In this document: positions 54,731 through 64,000 of the stretch, piece by piece
Numbering within the stretch: position 1 is the stretch's first letter
How the letters are laid out: every line of letters begins with the position of its first letter
Assembly: GCA_009739215.1 (NCBI GenBank)
Contig: VSJF01000003.1
Coordinates: 992,001-1,056,000, forward strand
Length of the DNA stretch: 64,000 nucleotides
Direction of reading: 5' to 3'
Source: Floccularia luteovirens
Lineage: Eukaryota > Basidiomycota > Agaricomycetes > Agaricales > Squamanitaceae
Translations under genes and position numbers: made by a program
The notes under the pieces: model-generated
Told to the model about the DNA's origin: nothing
Database searches by the model: none
Seen by the model: only the letters and a program-made list of their open reading frames with translations

Positions 54731-57700
54731 ATGATGGAAAACTTATCTCAACCTCTTTCCAAACCCTCATCCCCTGCTTCACCTTTCTTTGCCAATCCTT
54801 CAACACCTCGCTCATTCATCAACTTCAATCCTGACATGCGCGGGCAGAGTACCGGATTTCCACAGACTTCGTTGCTGGAACCTCCACCCGGTTCTACATA
54901 TGCAGAGTTCTTGAGAACATGGACGGATAGCCTGGTTGCTCGTTGGTTGAATGATATAAAATGCGGGGATCATGCCGAGACGTTCAAAGCAAACGACATC
55001 AGAGGAGACATACTTCTCGAATTAGATCAAGTCATTTTGAAGGAAATGGGTGTCTCAAGTGTTGGTGACAGACTCAGGATTTTGAATGCTGTCAAGAAAT
55101 TGAGGCAGAATTCGTCCTCAAAATCTACTGCTGGGCAGGTCCTCAAACCCACTCTGGAATTAACTGATGACGCATCAGCAACATCTAAAGCACCAAAAGT
55201 CGAATCTTCCACTCGTTCTACATTCCGACGTCTAGAAATCGGACGACCTGCCCCTTTACAACTTGGGCCACACGCTAATAATGACCTCCCAGCACTCATT
55301 CGCGAACAGCCACCAGATTCGGCTAGAGGCAACGGTCCTGTACGTCCACTCCCCCAACAACCAAACCATACAAATCAACAGAATTTGCATGTTACGACCC
55401 CTGTTGGGACCCATTCTACCAGACCAAACCTTCCTCCTCTTCCACCACCGCCTCGAAATCAACCACCACCACCACCACCTCCAAACCGGACTCCAGTACG
55501 AGTAGCTCTCAATCATGCAACCTCGAATGGACGAGCAACGCCTACCCCAGTCGATCCACCTCCATATACCTCTCAGGCCTTACCTCCACCTCCTCAAAAT
55601 CAAAGTCATACACAGTCGTCAGGAAATAACTGGGCAGTATACAATTCTCCAGGAGACCCTCGTGTCGGTAATGTAAGCTCCAAGTCCCCCAATCCGCGGT
55701 CAACCTCTCCCCTTCCAATTGGCAAACTACGAGCAAACCACAATATTGCAATCCATGGGAGAAATGGCTCTTTAGGTGCACCTCTAAATATTAGCAGCCC
55801 AATTAAAGCTGTTTCGCGACCCTCTCCACCTGGTCACCCATATGCTATCGCTCAGCCAACATTGCTTTCTCCACCTAATATACACGGCCACAATCTGTCC
55901 CCTATAGACGAATCTTTTACACCAAGTTCTACGCCTTTCCCAACAACGTCATCTTCTGGTCGCGGGTCTTCCAATCAGACATCATCAAATCAAAATGCTC
56001 CATATACTTTGGATGATCTGAAACGCAAAATTGTTAAATTCTACCTCCCTGATGAGGGCCCTTCTTTCATTACCATTGATGTTACTACCTTCACGAGTGG
56101 TCATGAAGTTCTGGAGAAAGTACTTAAGAAGTTTGGTAAAGGGGGTTCAAGAAGTACGGATGCAGACAATTATACCTCTAATGATGAGAGAGGTCTCATC
56201 ATTGATGGATGGGGTGTATACTTAGACGACAGCCAAGCAAATATATCAGGTAAGCGGTATAATTGCCGAATACAATCCGTTTTTTACAAAAAATTCAGGT
56301 GAACCTCTTACTGAAGATGAATTAATGTATATATGCCATGCTCCGCCTGACCACCCGAAGAGGGAACACGGCCTAACGTTGCGACGAACTGGAAAACCGA
56401 AAGACAGTAATGTAAATTCACTCTCTCCAGCACAGACAAGTAAAAGCACAAAGCGCGCCAGCTCTATTAGTGTTTTGAGCGGCCTAGGTGTTCCCGATCC
56501 GGAAAAAGCCCTCGACACCTTGTCCCCAACTTCTGAACAAATCACCTCCGCCGCTCTGAGTGCCAAACGACCCAACAAACTTCGAAACTTCTTTGGGCAA
56601 AGACCTCCTAGCGAGCTTATTACCAACCACCTTACAGAGTACTTCCCATTTACCGAGAAGAAGGTTTTGGAACGGACTGCAAGACATAGCATCATGAGGT
56701 CCAATACAATTTTGAATAGAGAAAGTGCATCCTTTAACAATGGGGGCCCGTCACGCTTCAGTGTTATCCCATCACAAGCAACAGCTACTTCACCAACTCG
56801 AAACTCATTCTCAGTGCCCAATCCAGAAAATTATTATCAATCAGATGCTCACAGCATTGCGAGCTCTGGTAGTGATATTCCACGAATGTCCCTATCTACT
56901 GAGGATGGGCGGTCACTCGATCTACATGCTGATGTTGTGACACACACTCCAAGCCCATCTAAGCCTCAGCTTTTACCACCAATTCCTTTCCCAACCGAGT
57001 CGTTCTCAGAATCTCTGGAAGGGATCACTGGTCTCCATCGTTCGCGGCCTGTATCCAGAGCATCATCCACTACGTCCCGTCGTATGAGCTATATTACAGA
57101 ATTACGCAGTAAACGTGACCGCTCCGACACTGCTAGTCTTATGACTGTGGATGAGATCACAGCAGAAGTCGAAAGTCGAAGGGCGAGCAAAGCTATTGAG
57201 CATGCGTCATCAAGTCTAGATGACTGGACTGAAGTAACTGCCCCAGGCTCGGTCGAGAGTGCTCATGAAACCCTAGTAAATGATGAGGAAATGTCGGAGG
57301 ATGAAGACTTTATGGAGGACGAAGAGGAAGAAGAAGGAGCCACACTCAACCTGGAGGAATCCGAAGAATCTGAGAAGCCCGTATTTAACAGAAAAGGTAT
57401 CGTGACTTGTAGTTTGCTCGTCTTACTGTCTAATCATACGTTATTCCAGCCAGTAAATGGATCAAGGGTGCATTAATTGGTGCAGGGTCATTCGGCAAAG
57501 TATACCTTGGTATGGATGCATCTAGTGGGCTCCTTATGGCCGTAAAACAAGTGGAACTCCCCACTGGATCCGCACCAAATCAAGAACGTAAAAAGAGCAT
57601 GCTGAGCGCTCTCGAACGGGAAATAGAACTCTTGAAGAACCTTCAACATGAGAATATTGTTCAATACCTTTGTTCGTTGTTTTCCATCCTAAATTGTGGT

Positions 57701-58472
57701 ATCTGGCTTATACACATCTAGACTCGTCTATTGACGACGAATACCTGAATATCTTCTTGGAATACGTTCCTGGTGGTTCCGTGACTGCTCTTTTGAGTAA
57801 TTACGGTGCTTTCGAGGAGCCGCTAGTACGAAACTTTGTTCGACAAATCTTACAAGGCTTGGATTACCTTCATGAACGAGATATAATTCACCGTGACATC
57901 AAAGGCGCAAACATCCTTGTTGACAACAAAGGTGGTATCAAAATATCTGACTTTGGGATTTCGAAGAAGGTGGATGATAGTTAGTGAAATCACCCGTCCT
58001 TTATGTTTATCTCAAACTAACATATCAATCTAGATCTATTGGCTAATCATAGAAATCGACCTTCTCTACAAGGATCCGTGTTCTGGATGGCTCCCGAAGT
58101 TGTCAAGCAATGCGGCCACACCAAAAAGGCGGACATTTGGAGTGTGGGTTGTCTCGTAGTCGAGATGCTGACAGGAGAACATCCGTGGGCCCAGTTGACT
58201 CAAATGCAAGCAATCTTCAAGGTAATATTTTCGGGTATACATATATGCGGACTCTAATACTGAACCATCGCATATAGATTGGTTCCTCCGCGAAACCCAC
58301 TATTCCCTCTGATATATCCGCAGAAGCCCAAGACTTTTTGCAAAAAACTTTTGAACTTGATTACGAGTCGCGTCCATCCGCAACTGAACTACTACAACAC
58401 GTTTGGATAGGGAAGAAGCAATCCAACCATACACCAAAGAGCAGCGCTTCGAAAGCAGCTGGAGATGTTTAA
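54731..58472 (+). CDS. STE11: MAPK kinase kinase Ste11/Byr2
   Basis: MAPKKK of the pheromone/stress cascade. Exons 54731-56249, 56299-57396, 57450-57671, 57722-57979, 58034-58221 and 58278-58472 (1159 aa). A SAM domain (about 55-126: [23 protein letters not shown]) would dimerise or bind an adaptor. A long Pro-rich region follows, including [12 protein letters not shown] Ras-association domain (about 425-540: [20 protein letters not shown]...) is as in Byr2. After a Ser-rich and acidic linker comes the kinase domain (about 875-1140): [11 protein letters not shown], catalytic [26 protein letters not shown] and WMAPEV, ending [11 protein letters not shown]. All catalytic residues are intact. 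Confidence 0.95.
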
Positions 58473-58577
58473 TGCTTGATTCGCTTTAGTTGCTAATTTG
58501 TTTTTCTGCTATAATTTATCATGCTTGTAGAACATCTGTGGAATTGATATCATGAACATCTGTACTCCTAAATCTTC

Positions 58578-60949
58578 TCAGCCAGTGATTTCACTGTGTT
58601 TTCGTTTAGGATCATTGCTCTTGCTTTTTACAACTGCTCTTCTACCAGGTCCCCAATTTTTGGTTGGATTTTCTTGATATCTGACCAATTTCACTTTTCC
58701 TGATGCTGTGACAGAATCTGGGTGTTTTGTGAAATTGGCTTCACAGCTACCGTTCCGACACTTTTCTTTCAGACATTTTAAACCATTCATGAGGAAGGAG
58801 AAATACCCACCGTGGATCTTTTAACAAGCGTCGAGCCGGCGAACCTTCAGATATGTTCTCCATTTTCACAGGATGTAATCTAACCCAGGAACGGAATACA
58901 TCATGAAGATCGCAGGGGGACGCAGTTGTTTTAAGGGAACCTGGACATGCATGTGATCGAGAAACTTTATGGCCAGCATGAAGCAGTGCGGAGCTGTAGC
59001 GTTGTCAGACTTCTACTACGGGGTTCATAATCAATTAGGGCTTACGCTACATCATCAAGTGATGGAGTCGTGCAATGGAAGAAACTTGCAACTTTCGCGG
59101 GTGTAAAGTAAAATGGGAGAGGAAGTTCCTATTCGGCAGCTGTTATCAATTTGCCACGAGTTTTCCAATATTATTCTCACTTCTTTGGCCACTGTCAACA
59201 TGCCCTTCATTCGGGTAGCTGTTCCATAAAGGCTTTCGTTCGCCTCCAGGTGATCGAGGACTTCCTGAACGAAGTTCGGGTCATGTAGAGCACCTGACCA
59301 CATCGGACCAGCCAACTTAACAAAAATAAGTTTCAATAAATGAATACCATCACAGTCCCCAAAATTATTACTTACGTGTAACGAAGATTCGCATTCTGGA
59401 CATTTAGTGGTTACAGTTGGTCCCTGTTGCGTCTTGAACGCGTAATTCTTCCGTTCAGAACCCTCATATCCAGTTTCTACTACTCTCCCCAACGGTTGTT
59501 CATATGAGCTTTGGCAGAAAGAACAAATGAAGAACGCTGAAGTTTTACTGTGATGATTCAAAATATGGGCTAAATATTCCTAGGATGATGTTAATTCACT
59601 TACGTTAAAGCCTTCTTGACCTCAAACGGCGATGAGCGTACGCGAACGAAAAGCCGTACGTAGAAATCCACAGACAGTGATAACATTGGTTCAATATAGC
59701 GCCCATAACGTGATGCCGATGTTGATATAGTATGCAAGACTAGCCGTAAAGCCTGAATAACCATGGGATGAAATTGAAGAGAACCGAGAAGATAAAAAAT
59801 ACAACCCACAGCATCATGACAATATTCAGCTTTCACAGGGATACCCCCGTAATTCGAAAAACTGTAATCATCATAATCCCGTCTTTGCCCAAAGAAACAG
59901 GCCAAACATACCACTTTTCGGGATAGTTCGTTGTTGCTAACACGGAAAGATCGGTACATGTGACGCATAAAAGACCTGTTGAACATCACGTTCAGCAAAT
60001 CTACAAACTGGGGTCAGAAACTGCTGACCCCCATCATTAACGCACTGGACTGCAGCGTCGATAAATGGCCCAGCTGTCCCATATGGGTCCAAGTCCACTA
60101 CATCAACACGATTTTTGTCCTCCCGGTGGTTGTACATCAGAGCGCTACCCGGGAATAAATAAGGGTAACAATTATCTAGCACCTTAGAGCGTACCATGCA
60201 TCTCCTTCGTTTATTTTGACTCCCGCCGGCTGCAGTTTGTCGTGTTTATGCGAAGATGTTCTATCTTCTGTAGGGTCGGTTAAGCCGTTTAACGCGACAT
60301 TTCTCTTTATGGCCGCTGAGGCGGTAGGAGATAGGTCATTCGCAATCACGTATCTTACAAAGCGTTTTGGGTTGCAAGGAAAATATGTAGAAATGATAGT
60401 GTACTAACTTCACAAGTGGGATTTCTTTTGCGTAGCGTATCGCACGCAGGCCAGTAGCAGAAAGTGCTTCGAGAAGTACGAAGTTGTATGGCCGATAGGT
60501 TGCCTATAAACGCATCAGAGAGTCCAAAATTAGCGCAAAAACTCTGCCCTTCACTTCATGTTTCTTGATCTGTGGAGCATCCGTGTTCTCGGACAAATCT
60601 TTGGCTACACTGTGCTCTGAAGATGTATCAAAAGCGGGGATAGCCTCCCCACTCTCTCCTGCACTGACATTAGAGCGTAATAGAACACAAGGATTAAATA
60701 CAGACCTTTGAATCGCTTTGCAGGTGAAATTCCCTTTCTTGCCTTCTTTTCTTGAGTTTGCCTCCACTTTTTTTCTTTCTCTTTATCAAACTCTTCACTC
60801 CATACCCTTATACATGCTACGCTAACATCACGGTTGAATTCTTGCACAGGATTCAAGAAAGCCTCATTAGAAGACAATAGGATATGCGACGTATTTTCAG
60901 TATGCAGAGTGAATCCTGGTGGGACGGTTATAGCACTTGTAGAGGCCAT
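58578..60949 (-). CDS. TRM1: tRNA (guanine26-N2)-dimethyltransferase Trm1
   Basis: Dimethylates G26 of cytosolic and mitochondrial tRNAs. Around ten exons; the start is [19 protein letters not shown] at 60949, and the reading runs to a stop at 58578. Visible blocks in order are [18 protein letters not shown], a basic [15 protein letters not shown] element, FNFV-like SAM-binding segment [62 protein letters not shown] (the DPYG catalytic motif), AEYCHDA, and [31 protein letters not shown]. The C-terminal domain contains [17 protein letters not shown] and [11 protein letters not shown] cysteine pairs and a short CCCH-like end ([15 protein letters not shown]). A CACGTG box lies about 153 bp upstream. 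Not every exon border was resolved. Confidence 0.9.
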
Positions 60950-61314
60950 TCTTGTCAAGGCGTGTAAGGAGCGGCGCAGAGGCCGGAGGACAAACAGATT
61001 AGCTATCGTTTTGAAGTTTTGTATATACCAACTGGTAAAATGCTATGTTTTTGTACACTGAAATTATACCCCGACATATCAGGAAATAGTACCCTGTCGA
61101 TCACGTGGTGTCATATCGTCCACTTGGGCATCAATGCATCAAGTCCTGTCCAAACTAAATCCAAAACTACCTAAATACCAAAAACACAAGTCCGTTGGGT
61201 AAGAAAAACACATCAATATATGTAAAATTCCAGAGTGAAAATAAATATGTAGGTGTTCATAAATGCTTTGGTCGCCGGGATAACCAAGTGTCCGTGGTGT
61301 ATGTATTGTCTAAC
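60950..61314. other. Spacer: TRM1 promoter and ferric reductase 3' region
   Basis: About 365 bp, with CACGTG at 61102-61107 in the TRM1 promoter. It otherwise holds the downstream untranslated part of the ferric reductase gene. Confidence 0.5.
61102..61107. promoter_or_regulatory. CACGTG element upstream of TRM1
   Basis: E-box hexamer about 153 bp upstream of the TRM1 start; function is inferred only from position. Confidence 0.3.
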
Positions 61315-64000
61315 TCAATAATCAAACTCTTCAGAAACGAAATCAATCATACCACGGCCACCTCTCTCGCGCCGGATAACATCAAGATTTATAAGTGAAG
61401 CCACCGTTTCTCTTACAAGAACACCCAGTGATTCCGGCCCACAGCCTGTAGAGTTTCATGATTAGCACCAGCACACACTGGTGAATGAACATTAAAATCT
61501 CAGCTTACACGCAACAACAATGGGTCCCGCTGCTGCCTTCAATTCATCTCGTATAATCCGATCAATTTTGGGGCGGCCTGGCCGTGCATGCTCTGACATG
61601 TATGAAACTTCACGTATGTCTCGACTGTCTACTCGCAATCGAGGATTAGGTTCTTGAAGCCTCTTGTCCCCAGAAGGTAAAGTCGGCCTAGGTGTACACA
61701 TTTCTGGAGGGCAAGGAAGATCGCTAGATGAAGATTTCCGGTGCCCCTCATGTGTCCAAATTTTTGGCTCAGGTTCACCAAGTGAGGTTTCTTTCCGTGA
61801 TTCCGAATTGTAACTTGACTGGAAATTACCACCGCCTTGCTCACACAATGTCGACGATGTCGATTGCATTGTTGTATGTTGGCTTTTAACTTTGTCATGT
61901 TGCGGCCACAACTCGGCTTCGATGGAGCGCTGATTTTCGCTGAGATTTTGCCACTGCTGATCACGCTTTCGTGAGATTGCCCTGCGAAGTTTGCCTTCTC
62001 TTTTAATGCTTCGGTTCAGATTTGACTCTCCAGGGAGTTCGACCTCATTCTCGTCCCCAAAACTTGTCAGATTTAGATTCTGTTGGGGTCCTACACATGA
62101 TGCTTGTATTGTATCGTCACTTCCACGAGGTTGACCGGACTCCACAAGACTGTCATCTGAGTCGTTGCCCGCTGGTGAATTGGACCTTGAGCGCCCGGTA
62201 GAATGGATGAAATGTGGCATCGGTGGAGCAAGTTCTGGATCTATAGGAAGAGGCTCTGATGGAAATTGTGTGTAAGGGCCTCGTGGTAACTTCTGCTTCG
62301 TCACAAAGATATTGACCTCTAGTTCCTGCCGTGAAAGCATACCCATGTAATGCGCAAGTGTCGCAGCACACCACTGAATATGGCCTGGGGAATAGCTAAA
62401 TCAGTAACGTTGATCTGAGAAGAGCGGTCATATATCCTTACTGTAATCTTGTATCAACCACACCAATCGCACGCGCTCGATTGTGACTCCTCGAGTATCT
62501 TCCTTTCCACCTAAACTCTTTCCGTTTCGTCCGGCAAGAAGAAGGCAAGCGTATTCCAGGACCGAGAGCCCAAAACTGATACCAGAACCTCCCACCACGA
62601 TCAATACTGTTGAATACGAGCCCCAATGCACCCTTGCAGAACTTCCGAACGGACCATCTATCTTCATTCTCATAAGGACTGAGTTTTCTGGGAGGTCTCC
62701 CTTGATAAGGGGTTTCTCGCCAGGCAGGTGTGTTTGGCCTGCAGCACACAAATGGAATACTCTATCCCATAAATCGAGGGTCCAGCCATTCTTTACACGA
62801 ATAAGAAAAGTCATCGTCTGTTTAACGGCCGGTACGTTGATGTCGTATATTGAGCAAGTAGAAAAAGGATGTGATGTGTATTTAGAAACGGAGGGAATGT
62901 TGATGAGGAAATGCTGGCCAGGAGCCCATGCCAGGGGTTTCGCGGGAACGAAGTTAAGTCTGACGGTGGCACCCGCAAGTAGTTCGGCATACACGAACCC
63001 AGGAGGTGGAAGAGACCGACACTGAGGTGGTGGTATCTCACGTCCATTTGAGGGAGGCTTTGGCAAATATACCAAGGGCACAACCAAATTGTGTTCCTGA
63101 CGAAAATCTGGAAGTGATGGATTCGTCTCGCAGTGATATATGTTTGTTGATGGTAAACTGTTGTAATACATGTAGCGTGCCGCGCGCCAGGACCGTTCAC
63201 AAACCCAGATGATGAGTGCACTCACAGACCACCACCACATCTGTGGGCGATGGAGTGCACACGTGATCAGCATAAGCGGAACAAAGAGGACATGAAAGGC
63301 GTAAAAGACTTCATAATGGGGTCTTCTCAAGGAACTGGACGACAAGGCGATGATCGCAGTCAAAAGAAAGAAAGCCTATGATTATCATCAGTACCTATTC
63401 ATGAGCAAATCATGACTTTATTGTATGCTTACAATCCATCCAAAAACAAAATTATTGTAACCCCAAGCGTGTTTATATGCCAATCTTCCGTCGTTTGCAC
63501 GGTCAATAAACAACTGGACACTCCAGAAAACTACATGCAGGAATGTCAAGAACCAGACGAGTCTGGCTGTCCAACGGTGAAGAATGGCGAGTTTATCAAA
63601 ATATAGCTGTGTAGTGAAGGAAGAAGCAAAAAATGCGAATGGCGGGGCCTTGAGTCCAAAGACTATGCACAATGGAAGAAGGGCAAATGCAGCAAGGCCA
63701 GAACGAGCTGCAGATGACCACCAAGACTTGTAAATCACAATATTTCTTGACGTTCCATCAGATATCAAAGTATCGGGGCCAACGAATGCGAAAGCTGCAG
63801 ACACGATGACGAGAGCACTGAGGACCCATATCTGCGCATAAGACGGAAGGAAATTTAGTTGCCTAGTGAAACGATTTGTCCAAGAACCCTTGCGTAATGT
63901 CTGTTTGTTCCACTGGAGTATGAAATAGCTGTCTCTGAAATTGTAGATACGAATGATGGTGGCCAGGAATAAGATGGCGAGAAGTACTGCCCAGAAGGTG
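61315..64000 (-). CDS. Ferric/cupric reductase (FRE family), 5' end outside window
   Basis: Membrane flavocytochrome that reduces extracellular Fe(III) or Cu(II) with NADPH. The N-terminus lies beyond 64000, and the reading frame is open to the edge. Transmembrane segments contain the haem-ligand pattern: LHRWTARLVWFLTFLHVVFW and RRPHYEVFYAFHVLFVPLML. The FAD-binding domain has WAPGQHFLINIP and HPFSTCSI. The NADPH domain has IDGPFGSSARV and VLIVVGGSGISFGLSVLEYA, and a C-terminal exon gives VVACCGPESLGVLVRE and ends SEEFDY. A low-complexity Ser/Pro/Arg-rich insert of about 180 residues (roughly 61640-62190) splits the NADPH domain. The final intron (about 61441-61508) joins VVAC to CGPES in phase. 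Confidence 0.9.

Overview
The window is nuclear DNA of a filamentous basidiomycete, most likely an agaricomycete. Nearly every gene is split by 46-70 bp GT-AG introns (a few longer, one GC-AG). Genes lie on both strands with short spacers, and the set includes alpha-1,3-glucan synthase, a secreted double-psi beta-barrel protein, SCAMP, ferric reductase and a Ste11/Byr2-type MAPKKK. I found no tRNA, rRNA, CRISPR, intact transposon or prophage. All gene models below were joined by eye from splice signals, reading phase and family conservation.

Layout. 0.4-12 kb: a wax-synthase-like acyltransferase (+), a RibD-type deaminase (-) whose start codon is 33 bp from that of SPT6 (+), SPT8 (-) tail to tail with SPT6, and a SAM methyltransferase (-). 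12-19 kb: SRP54, poly(A)-binding protein and SCAMP, all on the minus strand. 20-25 kb: secreted DPBB protein, Coq11-like protein and mitochondrial-type adenylate kinase, all plus. 25-33.8 kb: N-terminal methyltransferase (-) head to head with CSM3/Swi3 (+), CMR1 WD40 protein (-), an unrecognised 442-aa protein (-), an unrecognised probable mitochondrial protein (+) and a COA8-like protein (+). 33.8-45 kb: NUP133 (-), a type-11 methyltransferase (-), a sphingoid base kinase (+), an HTD2-like dehydratase (+) and a PRCC-family protein (-). 45-64 kb: a very large alpha-1,3-glucan synthase (-), a 1.7-kb spacer, STE11-type MAPKKK (+), TRM1 (-) and a ferric reductase (-) cut by the right edge.

The content is mainly housekeeping: chromatin transcription (SPT6, SPT8), mRNA and protein biogenesis (PAB1, SRP54, TRM1, NUP133), replication and DNA damage (CSM3, CMR1), mitochondrial functions (adenylate kinase, Coq11-like, COA8-like, HTD2-like), lipids (wax synthase, sphingoid kinase), and cell wall and signalling (AGS1, STE11). 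There is no gene cluster with an obvious single pathway.

The points most worth checking are an apparent +1 frameshift in the poly(A)-binding protein at a CCC-TGA-TGA site, the micro-exon-rich SCAMP gene, two conserved-looking but unrecognised genes, two extremely compact divergent promoters (33 and 88 bp), a GC-AG intron in SPT6, and a 100-bp MITE-like hairpin in the AGS1-STE11 spacer. I did not find convincing evidence of a wholly new multi-gene system.
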